The notes under the pieces are model-generated. The model was not told where the DNA came from, searched no databases, and was given only the letters and a program-made list of their open reading frames with translations. 64,000 bases of DNA, from NCBI RefSeq assembly GCF_034043675.1, contig NZ_JAXCLA010000002.1, forward strand, positions 186,001-250,000. Direction: 5' to 3'. The translations under genes were made by a program, and so were the position numbers. Of the stretch, positions 9,030-16,595 are shown one piece after another; the first letter of the stretch is position 1, and the number at the start of each line of letters is the position of its first letter. This DNA is from KK5 sp034043675 (GTDB lineage: Bacteria; Pseudomonadota; Gammaproteobacteria; Burkholderiales; Burkholderiaceae_C).

Positions 9030-9914
9030 TCAGAACAAGCTTTCCTTGACGTACACGACATCGCCATCCTTCAGCGCCTCGTCCATCGTCGGCTGAATGG
9101 ACTGCACCTTGCCCTCGGCGTCCTTGCGGTTCACACGGATACCGCGCTCGGTGCCGCGCTGGGTCAGGCCGCCGCCGCTGGCGAGTGCCTGCATCAGCGT
9201 CATACCGCGTTCCAGGCGCATCGGGCCGGGGCGTTGAACTTCGCCGTAGATGTAAACCAGCGGTGCGCGGTCGACCCACAGCACGTCGCCGTTCTGGATC
9301 AGCACGTCGTTGGCACGGCCGCCGGGGGCGAAGATGCCGGGCAGGTCGACCTCGACGCGATACGGTTGGCCGTTGCGCGTGCCGGTGAGCACCATCACAT
9401 CGGCACCCGTCTGCGTGATGGCGCCGCCGGCATTGGCCAGCAGGTCGGTCAGGTGCATGTCGGCGGTCTCGATCGGGTAGCGGCCCGGACGGTTGACCTG
9501 GCCGAGCACGCTGGCCTGGTTGCCCTTGACGGCCAGCACGAGGATGGTGACCTGCGGGCTCTTGACGAAGTTGCCGTTCTTCAGGCCGTCCGCGATGAGC
9601 TTCTCGGCCTGGCCAACGGTCAGGCCACCCAGGCGGATCACGCCCAGCAGCGGGAAGGACAGCGTGCCGCCCTCGGACACGTGCGTTTCGAGCAGCAGGT
9701 CCGGATTCTGGAAGACGGTGATGCGGATCACGTCGCCCGCGCCGAGCTTGTACTCGGCCGTGGGGCCGGCCAGCGGTGCGGCAGACGAAGTCTGCTGCTG
9801 TTGAGCCTGCGCGCTCAGCGGGCCCGCCGCCAGCAACGAGGCCACCAGCAGGGCTGCCAACGGCGCACCTGATCGACGGAGCTTGCGGGTCATCATCGTC
9901 ATCGTCATCCTCAT
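9030..9914 (-). CDS. epsE: EpsE, Wza-family polysaccharide export protein
   Basis: A 294-residue exported protein with a signal peptide (cleavage near SAQA-QQ, about residue 38), a poly-export domain containing YKLGAGDVIRITVF, and two SLBB-type repeats (about 120-170 and 205-260). It should form or contribute to the outer-membrane channel for the exopolysaccharide. No lipobox cysteine is present, unlike classic Wza. Several ATGs lie close together at the start (9914, 9905, 9899, 9896), so the exact N-terminus is uncertain. It overlaps epsD by four bases and precedes epsF by 16 bases. Confidence 0.92.
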   Translation of the reverse strand: MRMTMTMMTRKLRRSGAPLAALLVASLLAAGPLSAQAQQQQTSSAAPLAGPTAEYKLGAGDVIRITVFQNPDLLLETHVSEGGTLSFPLLGVIRLGGLTVGQAEKLIADGLKNGNFVKSPQVTILVLAVKGNQASVLGQVNRPGRYPIETADMHLTDLLANAGGAITQTGADVMVLTGTRNGQPYRVEVDLPGIFAPGGRANDVLIQNGDVLWVDRAPLVYIYGEVQRPGPMRLERGMTLMQALASGGGLTQRGTERGIRVNRKDAEGKVQSIQPTMDEALKDGDVVYVKESLF

Positions 9915-10927
9915 TTCAGGCCCATGCCCTTGGTAATCGCAGAACTGTCGAGCCCGCTGGCCGCAGCGGAGGCGGGCTCTGCGGCGGGCGCAGCGACCGG
10001 GGCCGACGCGGTTTCGGTCGCAGGCGCCGCGACCGGTGCGCTCGCTGCTGCACCTGCAGCACCCGGCGCACCTTCGGCGAACTTGCCCACGTATTCGATC
10101 TTGGCAGCCTCGCGCAAGGCCTTGATGTCCTTCTGCACCAGTTCGCCCTTGCGCTGGTTCATCAGGAAGGCTTCGATCGCGGGCTTGGCGTGCGCTTCGT
10201 CGACCGGCTGGCTGCGCGAGCCGACCAGGAACAGCACGGTTGCGCCATTGGCCGTCTGGCTGAGCGCCGAGTCACCGTCCTTCATGCGGGCGATGGCATC
10301 CAGGCTGTTCAGCGGCAACTGCTCGGCGGCGCGGACGGCCTGGTTGCCGTTGAAGCGCAGGCCCGTGCCCTTCAGGTACTCGACGAATTCGGCGACTGAC
10401 TTGGAGGCGCGCAGCTTGGCCTGGATGTCCTGGACCTGCTGCGGCTGCGCCTCGATCTGCAGCTCTTGCAGGCTGTAGATGCGGCGATCCTTGAAGAGGT
10501 TCGGCTTCTCGTTGTAGTACTTGCTGACTTCATCGGCGCCCGGCTTTGCGACGGCTTCGCCGACATGTTCCACGTAGGAGCGGGCAATGATTTCGCGCTT
10601 GGCCGCTTCGATCTGCTGCACGACGCGCGGATCGCGGTCGAGCTTCAGGTCCTGCGCCTTCTGCACGGCCAGTTCCTGGTCGATCAGACGTTCCAGGACT
10701 TGGCGGCTCGCTGCCTCGGCCTGCTCGGGCTTGAGGCCCTGCTGGCGCTGCAGCACGAAATTGATCTGGTGAACGGTGATCTCTTCCTTGTTCACCTTGG
10801 CTGCCGTCTGCGAGGCCTTGTCGGACTTCTTGTCTCCGCAGCCAGCCAGCAGGACGGCCACGGCGGCGACTGCCAGCAGGGTGACGGCGCCGCTACGCAG
10901 CGTGCGGCCTTTGTTGCTCAGATTCAT
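9911..10927 (-). CDS. epsD: EpsD, lipoprotein peptidyl-prolyl isomerase-like
   Basis: A 338-residue lipoprotein with signal segment and lipobox LLAGC (Cys about 30). A SurA-like N-terminal helical region follows, then a parvulin-like region. It ends in a low-complexity tail of about 50 residues rich in Ala, Pro and Thr with repeated APVAAPA units. EpsD-family isomerases head exosortase-B exopolysaccharide operons and are thought to help fold export components. The ATG has AAGG-type sequences just upstream. It is the first gene of the operon, with a 279-base control region before it. Confidence 0.9.
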   Translation of the reverse strand: MNLSNKGRTLRSGAVTLLAVAAVAVLLAGCGDKKSDKASQTAAKVNKEEITVHQINFVLQRQQGLKPEQAEAASRQVLERLIDQELAVQKAQDLKLDRDPRVVQQIEAAKREIIARSYVEHVGEAVAKPGADEVSKYYNEKPNLFKDRRIYSLQELQIEAQPQQVQDIQAKLRASKSVAEFVEYLKGTGLRFNGNQAVRAAEQLPLNSLDAIARMKDGDSALSQTANGATVLFLVGSRSQPVDEAHAKPAIEAFLMNQRKGELVQKDIKALREAAKIEYVGKFAEGAPGAAGAAASAPVAAPATETASAPVAAPAAEPASAAASGLDSSAITKGMGLK

Positions 10928-11021
10928 AACCTTACCTTGTTCTACTCAGCAAGACGTCGAAGCGACGCTCTCCACACACACCGATGTTGCACCACAGCAG
11001 ACCGCCCTCTGGAGCCGATCG

Positions 11022-11049
11022 AGTGTAGCTTTTCAATTCCACGGAATTG
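11022..11049 (-). promoter_or_regulatory. Candidate eps operon control site: inverted repeat plus -10-like box
   Basis: Upstream of epsD lies a dyad with 7-base arms, CAATTCC-AC-GGAATTG, at 11034-11049. Reading toward epsD, it is followed at 11027-11022 by TACACT, a reasonable -10 hexamer with no good -35 at the right distance. The dyad would overlap the -35 region, as expected for an operator or activator site. The rest of 10928-11206 holds only two short GC-rich hairpins without T-tracts. Confidence 0.35.
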
Positions 11050-11206
11050 AGTCACCGGGCCGATGATTGGCTGCGGAATACCCGGAGGTTTTCGCAGCGC
11101 CAGACCACACAGACCCGCGATCGTCGCTGGAGTTCCTGACATCCCCGTGAATCCGGGGAGGGGAAAACGCTAGGTAGAACCTGAGCCCCTCAAGCTTGGG
11201 GGTTGG

Positions 11207-11938
11207 TCAGCACTTGATGCCGGCGTGCAACGCGACGACGCCGGCGCTGAGGTTGTGCACGTCCACATGGCCGAAGCCGGCCGTCTTCATCATGGCCTTC
11301 AGCTCCTGCTGGCCCGGATGCATGCGGATCGATTCGGCCAGGTAGCGGTAGCTGTCGGCATCGCCGGCGACCAGCTTGCCGATCTGCGGCAGCACCTTGA
11401 ACGAATACCAGTCGTAGGGCTTGCGCAGCGGCCGCGCCACCTTGGAGAACTCCAGCACCAGCAGCCGGCCGCCGGGCTTGAGCACGCGGCACATCTCGGC
11501 CAGCGCCTGGTCCTTGTGCGTCATGTTGCGCAGCCCGAAGGCAACGCTGACGAGATCGAAACTGGCGCTCTTGAAGGGCAGCTTCTCCGCGTCGCAGAGA
11601 CCGGTGGGCAGCACCAGGCCTTCGTCGAGCAAGCGATTGCGCCCCTGGCGCAGCATGGCCTCGTTGATGTCGGTGTGCACCACCATGCCGGTCTCGCCGA
11701 CCTTGCGGGCGAAGGCGCGCGAGAGGTCGCCGGTGCCGCCGGCAATGTCGAGCACCCGCTCACCGGCCTTCAGATTGGCGACGGCGACGGTGTAGGTCTT
11801 CCAGGCGCGGTGCATGCCCATGGACATCAGGTCGTTCATGACGTCGTACTTCGACGCCACCGAATCGAACACGCCGCGCACACGGGAAGCCTTGTCGCGT
11901 TCCTCGACGGTTTCGTAGCCGAAATGGGTGCTGCTCAT
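11207..11938 (-). CDS. ubiE: UbiE, C-methyltransferase of ubiquinone/menaquinone synthesis
   Basis: A 243-residue class I SAM-dependent methyltransferase. Motif I is LDIAGGTGDLS and the UbiE signatures are YDVMNDLMSMGMHRAWK near the N-terminus and RVLKPGGRLLVLEFSK in the middle. It methylates 2-polyprenyl-6-methoxy-1,4-benzoquinol (and demethylmenaquinone where present). The ATG at 11938 gives the family length and the conserved start MSSTHFGYETV; the frame is open farther upstream but that part overlaps the intergenic region and looks non-coding. It follows the DUF971 gene by 25 bases. Confidence 0.96.
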   Translation of the reverse strand: MSSTHFGYETVEERDKASRVRGVFDSVASKYDVMNDLMSMGMHRAWKTYTVAVANLKAGERVLDIAGGTGDLSRAFARKVGETGMVVHTDINEAMLRQGRNRLLDEGLVLPTGLCDAEKLPFKSASFDLVSVAFGLRNMTHKDQALAEMCRVLKPGGRLLVLEFSKVARPLRKPYDWYSFKVLPQIGKLVAGDADSYRYLAESIRMHPGQQELKAMMKTAGFGHVDVHNLSAGVVALHAGIKC

Positions 11939-11963
11939 AGGTCGGTCGATTCCAGCGAGGAGT

Positions 11964-12386
11964 TCAGTGATGGTGGTGGCCGCAGGCGCCGCCGGAGGGC
12001 TTGGCCGGGGTCGCAACGTCGCGGGAGGCGCCGGCAGCTTTCAGCCGCATCTCGTACTGCAGCCACAGCTCGGCTTCGCGCGCACCGAGGCTGTACAGGT
12101 AGTCCCAGCTGAACAGGCCGCTGTCGTGCCCGTCAGAAAACTGCGGCTGGATCGCGTAATGCCCCACCGGCGCCAGGCCGGTGATCAGCACGTCGCGCTT
12201 GCCGGTCTGCAGCACTTCCTGGCCCGGGCCGTGACCCATGACTTCCGCCGACGGACTGTAGACGCGTAACAGTTCGAAAGGAATGCGGAAGCGCGCACCG
12301 TCGGAGAACGCCACCTCCAGCACGCGCGATTGCTGGTGCACGGTGATTTCGGTGGGTGTGGGAGATGAGGCGCTGAGACCGGCCAT
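11964..12386 (-). CDS. DUF971 (GBBH-like N-terminal) protein
   Basis: A 140-residue protein. Residues 14-100 match the small DUF971 fold found at the N-terminus of gamma-butyrobetaine hydroxylases: RIPFELLRVYSPSAEVMGHG, and later HDSGLFSWDYLYSLG. The C-terminus ends in ACGHHHH, a potential metal-binding cluster. Function is unknown; the gene commonly sits upstream of ubiE in betaproteobacteria, as here. The ATG at 12386 was chosen because it lies just before the conserved domain; the open frame upstream overlaps the divergent binding-protein gene. Confidence 0.9.
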   Translation of the reverse strand: MAGLSASSPTPTEITVHQQSRVLEVAFSDGARFRIPFELLRVYSPSAEVMGHGPGQEVLQTGKRDVLITGLAPVGHYAIQPQFSDGHDSGLFSWDYLYSLGAREAELWLQYEMRLKAAGASRDVATPAKPSGGACGHHHH

Positions 12387-12453
12387 GGCGGGCGGATGGA
12401 TTGCTGCGGAAACGACCTCCAGTGTAGCCGTCTCGCTCGCGCACAATGACGCC

Positions 12454-13224
12454 ATGCACCGTGCCCTGTTCGCCTTCGCCGCCCTGAGCCTGGCCGCCTT
12501 CGGGGCGATGGGCGCCGAGTGCGTGAAGACGCTGCGCTGGAACGACGATCCGCCGTTCAGCATGCGCGCAGCGGACGGCGAGGTCGTGGGCATCCACGTC
12601 GAGCAGGTGCGCGAGGCGCTGCGCCGCATGGGCTGCGAGGTGCGCCTGGTCGAGATGCCTTGGGCGCGCGCCTTGACGGAACTGCAGGCCGGCCGGCTTG
12701 ATATCGTCACCGGCGCCGTCCGCACAAGCGACCGGGAAGCCTACGCCTGGTTCGCCGCGCCCGGCCCGCAGTCTCGCAACGTGTTGTGGATACGGGTCGA
12801 TCCGACGAAAACCTGGCGCATTGCCCGGCTCGATGATCTGCGGCAGAACGGCTTCAGGCTCGGCGCGCAGATCGGCGTGCGCTACGGCGACGACTACGAC
12901 GACCTGATGCGCGACCCGGAGTTCGCCGCCACCGTGCGGCACGTGTCCACGCGCCGCAACCTTTGGCTGATGGCCAGCGCCGGCCGGATCGACGGCCTCA
13001 TCGCCGACGAGATCACCGGCCGCACCGAACTGGAGCAGATGGGCCTGCAGGACCGCATCCGCAACAGCGGCATCGTCATCACGCGCCGCTCGCCCGCCGG
13101 CACGGCCTTCAGCAAGAAGTCGGTCGACCCGGAATTCGTCGAGCGCTTCAACAAGGTGAACGAAGCGATGGTGAAGGACGGCAGCCTCGCCGCGATCTTC
13201 CAGCGCTACGGCGCGGCACCCTGA
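12454..13224 (+). CDS. Periplasmic solute-binding protein family 3
   Basis: A 256-residue secreted protein with signal peptide (cleavage near AMGA-EC, about residue 20) and the SBP_bac_3 fold: KTLRWNDDPPFSM, then LVEMPWARALTELQAGRLDIVTGAVRT. It should bind a small polar ligand such as an amino acid. No permease or ATPase is adjacent, so it may work with a distant transporter or be a sensor-like orphan. It is transcribed divergently from the DUF971 gene, with 67 bases between the starts. Confidence 0.85.
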   Translation: MHRALFAFAALSLAAFGAMGAECVKTLRWNDDPPFSMRAADGEVVGIHVEQVREALRRMGCEVRLVEMPWARALTELQAGRLDIVTGAVRTSDREAYAWFAAPGPQSRNVLWIRVDPTKTWRIARLDDLRQNGFRLGAQIGVRYGDDYDDLMRDPEFAATVRHVSTRRNLWLMASAGRIDGLIADEITGRTELEQMGLQDRIRNSGIVITRRSPAGTAFSKKSVDPEFVERFNKVNEAMVKDGSLAAIFQRYGAAP

Positions 13225-13411
13225 GCCGTACAGGCTCTCACCTCATTTCGTCGCACGCAGCGCCGTTCAGCGGCGAAATCCGTGCACTCATCCGACCGAC
13301 AACGCATTCTGTCGGCCCGGCCTTGGACCGATCGCAGCGGCCACCTAACCTCGAATTCGATCAGACAGCAAACCCGCCTCTGGTCGGCATTATTCAAATC
13401 GAGGAGTCCTC

Positions 13412-13879
13412 ATGAAAAACGTGAAACCTGCTCTCGCTGTCATCGGTCTGCTGGGCGCCGCGGCCACCATGACTTTCTCCACCCCCACTGCTTTCGCGCA
13501 GCAGGCCGCATCAGGCCTGCAGCGCGTCGAGATCAGCGGCCACAAGCTGCCCGACCTCACCCGCCACGATGTCAGCAAGGTCTGCCCGAGCGCGGCGCAG
13601 TCGCTGCAGGAGGCGCTGGCCCTCACCGCCTATCGCGAAGGCACGGCCGCCACGGTGCGGATGCAGTTCAGCCTGAAGGGCAATCAGATCGAAGACGTGA
13701 GCGCCACCAATGGCCCGTGGGAATACCGCAGGGCAGCGCGCCACGCGGTGGGCAAGCTGGACTGCGTGGACACCGCCAGCACCAATCAGCCGCAGCAGTT
13801 CAGCTTCCTGATCAGCTTCAACGCGCCGGAGGAAGAGCGCGCAAGCCGCAGTTCAACTGTCGCGCTGCTGGAGCGCTGA
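13412..13879 (+). CDS. Secreted protein of unknown function
   Basis: A 155-residue protein with a clear signal peptide (cleavage near AFA-QQ, about residue 30). The mature part has two cysteines (about residues 58 and 114 within KVCPSA and KLDCVD) that could form a disulfide. I do not recognise the family; the arrangement of a short secreted protein with VRMQFSLKGNQIEDV suggests a small beta-rich fold. A strong ribosome site GAGGAGTCCTC precedes the ATG. Its 3' end overlaps the convergent HIT gene by 27 bases. Confidence 0.75.
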   Translation: MKNVKPALAVIGLLGAAATMTFSTPTAFAQQAASGLQRVEISGHKLPDLTRHDVSKVCPSAAQSLQEALALTAYREGTAATVRMQFSLKGNQIEDVSATNGPWEYRRAARHAVGKLDCVDTASTNQPQQFSFLISFNAPEEERASRSSTVALLER

Positions 13880-14290
13880 GGCGATCCGCGCGTCCAGCGC
13901 CGCCAGCGGCAGGGCCAGACGGCTCTCCGCGCCGCCCGGCACCTCGCGCCGGGCGGTACCCCAGACCGGGTTCGGGAAGTGACTGTCCCAGTCGAAGCGG
14001 GCGATCACGTGCCAGTGCAGGTGCGGCACGACGTTGCCCAGTGTCGCGAGATTGATCTTCGTCGGCTGCAGTGCGGCGCGCAGTTCGCGCTCGATGCGGG
14101 TGACCGCGTCCATGCATTCGTGACGCTCGGCATCGGACAGATCGCTGAACTCGGCCACGTGCGCGGTCCAGATCAGGCGATAGAAGGCGGGGAAGTTCGC
14201 GTCCTCGGTCGCGCGGATCACGCGCCAGTTCGCCGACTGGGCGACGGGAACCCCGCCGCTGGTGTTGCACAGGGGGCAGTTCGCGCTCAT
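13853..14290 (-). CDS. HIT-family nucleotide hydrolase/transferase
   Basis: A 145-residue protein with the histidine triad PHLHWHVIARF (H-x-H-x-H) near residue 95 and a CxxC pair near the N-terminus (CPLC). HIT proteins hydrolyse or transfer nucleotide phosphates such as AMP conjugates or dinucleoside polyphosphates; the substrate here is not predictable. The ATG at 14290 gives the normal family length; the open frame upstream runs into rnpB. It is convergent with the secreted unknown gene at 13412. Confidence 0.92.
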   Translation of the reverse strand: MSANCPLCNTSGGVPVAQSANWRVIRATEDANFPAFYRLIWTAHVAEFSDLSDAERHECMDAVTRIERELRAALQPTKINLATLGNVVPHLHWHVIARFDWDSHFPNPVWGTARREVPGGAESRLALPLAALDARIASALQQRDS

Positions 14291-14321
14291 CGAATGGATC
14301 CTGACGAAATGAATAAAGAGT

Positions 14322-14707
14322 GAAGCAAGCCGATAGGCCGGATTCTGTGCAAGACCTGACCCTTGCGGGCCCGGTCCCGTGACCGCCATTCCTCTTGGCC
14401 GGGCATCACTGCCCGGCTCGGTGCCACCTACCCGCCAGCTCTGCGAGCCGCATCAACGCTGGCCTACTTGGTGTTGCTGCGCGTAGAGATTGCCCGTTTC
14501 ACCTGAAATGGGCTTTGGCCCATTTCAGGTGGCTTCGGCCTTGCGGCCGAAGAGCACCCGTTACGGAACCCATTCCAACTCGTCTCTGTTGCTCTGATCC
14601 TCGGCTTTCGCCGGACAGCCGTTAGCTGCTACGCCGCTCTATGCAGTCCGGACCTTCCTCCAGCCCCTTGTTTCCAAGATCGGGCCAGCGGCGGTCTGGC
14701 TTGCTTC
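14322..14707 (-). ncRNA. rnpB: RNase P RNA, bacterial class A
   Basis: The catalytic RNA of tRNA 5' processing. The termini pair (GAAGCAAGCC at 14707 with GGCTTGCTTC ending at 14322, the P1 helix). The conserved elements are in order: GGAGGAAGGTCCGGAC early, GCAACAGAGA in the middle, GGTAGGTGGCACCGAG, and the 3' block CACAGAATCCGGCCTATCGG. Length is about 386 bases, in the normal range. Two perfect hairpins (14500-14531 and 14533-14552) form the variable arm. A GATAAT -10-like box lies just upstream of the 5' end. Confidence 0.96.
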
Positions 14708-14715
14708 ACGGGCGC

Positions 14716-14721
14716 ATTATC
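14716..14721 (-). promoter_or_regulatory. Probable -10 box of rnpB
   Basis: GATAAT on the minus strand, eight bases upstream of the predicted 5' end of RNase P RNA at 14707. It lies inside the last codons of the EamA transporter gene. I see no good -35 hexamer at 16-18 bases, so the call rests on the -10 and its position. Confidence 0.45.
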
Positions 14722-15613
14722 GTCTAAGGCTCAGCAGTGCCGCAGCCATCAGGCCGACGCCGGCGAGTTGCAGCGTGTCGAGCGCATGGCCGTAGACGAG
14801 CCAGTCCACCAGCACCGCGCCGCCTGGATAGACGAACTGCAGCACTGCTACCTGCGCCGCCGACAGCCGCGCCATGCCGGCGTACAGCAGCACGTAGGCC
14901 AGGCCCGTGTGCAGCAGGCCCAGGCCGATCAGCCAGCCCCAGGCAGGCCCGGCCGCGGGCAGGCCGTGCAGCAGCGGCCACCAGGCAAGCACCAGCGCGC
15001 CGACGGCGCACTGCCACCAGGCCAGCGCGAACGAACTGGCGCCTCGGGCCGCCGAGCGGGCGATCAGCGTTACGCCGGCATAGCTCAGCGAACCGCCCAG
15101 ACAGAGTGCCAGGCCGGTCATGTACTCGGGCGACCAGGCCTCGCGCGCCTCGAACAGGCCGGAGGCCAGGGCCAAGCCGGCGAGCGCCACGGCCGCTGCC
15201 AGCATCTGACGGCGCGACACGCGCTCGCCCAGCAGCAGCGCCGCCAGACCGATCACCCACAGCGGCTGCACATGGAAGACCACCGTCGCCACGCCGATCG
15301 GGCAATGCTCGATCGCAGCGAAGAACAGACTCCAGTTCAGGATCATCAGCAGGCCGGCCGCCAGCGCCATCGCGCAGAAGCGCGGCGCCAGCCTCAGTTC
15401 GCCCAGTTGCCCGCGCCAAGCACCCCAGGCCGTCAAGGCCAGCCCGCCGAACAGACAGCGGAACCAGACCGCCGCCAGCGGCGGCTGGCCGGCACGCTCC
15501 AGGAACACGCCCACCGTGGCCAGCAACAGGCCGCCGGCCACCATCAAGCCCTGGCCGGCACGGGCCGCGGGCATGCCATCAACTGCTGCGAGCGCTGCGG
15601 AATTCGTCGTCAT
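14717..15613 (-). CDS. EamA/DMT-family exporter
   Basis: A 298-residue inner-membrane protein with about ten hydrophobic helices arranged as two EamA repeats. The first has VWFRCLFGGLALTAWG; the second covers roughly residues 160-295. These proteins export metabolites or amino acids; the substrate is unknown. The ATG at 15613 was chosen for family length; the frame upstream overlaps the divergent LysR gene. The divergent LysR regulator 102 bases away probably controls it. The end of the gene contains the rnpB -10 box. Confidence 0.88.
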   Translation of the reverse strand: MTTNSAALAAVDGMPAARAGQGLMVAGGLLLATVGVFLERAGQPPLAAVWFRCLFGGLALTAWGAWRGQLGELRLAPRFCAMALAAGLLMILNWSLFFAAIEHCPIGVATVVFHVQPLWVIGLAALLLGERVSRRQMLAAAVALAGLALASGLFEAREAWSPEYMTGLALCLGGSLSYAGVTLIARSAARGASSFALAWWQCAVGALVLAWWPLLHGLPAAGPAWGWLIGLGLLHTGLAYVLLYAGMARLSAAQVAVLQFVYPGGAVLVDWLVYGHALDTLQLAGVGLMAAALLSLRR

Positions 15614-15667
15614 GCCGGCATGCTGAAGGCCGGTCGACGAACGGTAAAGCGGATAGTTCGAAGCATT

Positions 15668-15677
15668 ACCATCTGGT
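15668..15677. promoter_or_regulatory. Short dyad in the EamA/LysR divergent promoter region
   Basis: ACCATCTGGT is a 4-base-arm dyad centred in the 102-base region between the exporter and its likely regulator. It is a weak candidate for the LysR binding site; the sequence does not give a convincing full T-N11-A box. Confidence 0.2.
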
Positions 15678-15715
15678 TTCCGAATGATTGAGCGAGCCAC
15701 ACCATAAACACGCCG

Positions 15716-16582
15716 ATGCGAGACCTGCAGATCGACTGGCTGCGCGCCTTCGTGGCCGTGGTCGATGCCGGCTCGCTGTCGGCCGCGGCGCCGCTGGTCC
15801 ATCGCTCGCAGCCGGCGGTCAGCAGCCAGTTGCAGAAGCTCGAAGACACGCTCGGGCGCCAGCTGCTACGCCGCGGGCCGCGCCACCTGTCGCTCACGCC
15901 GGCCGGGCAGGAACTGCTGGGCTTTGCGCGGCGAATGCTGGAACTGCACGCGCAGGCCTGGCAGACGCTGCAGGACCGGCCACTGAGCGGTCGCGTGCGC
16001 CTGGGCGTGCCGGACGACTACGCCGCCAGCTACCTGACGCCGGTGCTCCGCCAATTCGCGGGGCGCCATGCGGGCGTGGAGATCGAGCTGTTCTGCGAGC
16101 AGTCGACGGTGCTGATCCCGCGCATCGGGCGCGGCGAGCTGGACCTGGCACTGGTCTCGCGTGACCGCGCCTCCCGCGGCACCTTGCTGTTCCTGGAACC
16201 GCTGGTGTGGGTGGGCGCGGCACAACATGAAGCCTGGCGGCGCGAGCCGCTGCCGGTGGCCGCCTACGAGGACGGCAGCCAGGCTCGTAGTGGCGCGCTG
16301 GGCGCGCTGAAGGCGGCCGGGCGGGCTTACCGCGTGGTCTACAACAGCGCCAGCATGGCCGGGCAGTTGGCTGCTGTGGAGAGCGGCCTAGCGGTCGCAG
16401 CGCTGACCCGCTGTTGCGTGCCGCCCGGCCTGCTGGTGCTCGGCGAGCGCCAGGGCTTGCCGGCGCTGCCGGCCATGCAGGTGGCGTTGCTGCGCAGCGC
16501 CGGTTCGCGGCGAGATGCGGCCACGCAGGCGCTTTACGAGCTGGCGCTGCAGACGCTGCGCCAGCAGCCGGTGGACGGCTGA
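15716..16582 (+). CDS. LysR-family regulator, divergent from EamA exporter
   Basis: A 288-residue transcription factor with an N-terminal winged helix-turn-helix (residues 3-62, including SLSAAAPLVHRSQPAVSSQ) and a periplasmic-binding-like effector domain (about 92-285, starting RVRLGVPDDYAASYL). LysR genes typically regulate the divergent neighbour, here the EamA exporter, in response to a small molecule. The ATG at 15716 places the helix-turn-helix at the normal position. The 3' end is 13 bases from the convergent FHA gene. Confidence 0.92.
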   Translation: MRDLQIDWLRAFVAVVDAGSLSAAAPLVHRSQPAVSSQLQKLEDTLGRQLLRRGPRHLSLTPAGQELLGFARRMLELHAQAWQTLQDRPLSGRVRLGVPDDYAASYLTPVLRQFAGRHAGVEIELFCEQSTVLIPRIGRGELDLALVSRDRASRGTLLFLEPLVWVGAAQHEAWRREPLPVAAYEDGSQARSGALGALKAAGRAYRVVYNSASMAGQLAAVESGLAVAALTRCCVPPGLLVLGERQGLPALPAMQVALLRSAGSRRDAATQALYELALQTLRQQPVDG

Positions 16583-16595
16583 GCGCCTGCGGCTA

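Noticed and set aside
11143..11202. Two GC-rich hairpins downstream of ubiE as terminators
   Set aside because: CCCCG-TGAATC-CGGGG and CCCCTC/GGGG have stems but no T-tract on the minus strand, so an intrinsic terminator cannot be supported.
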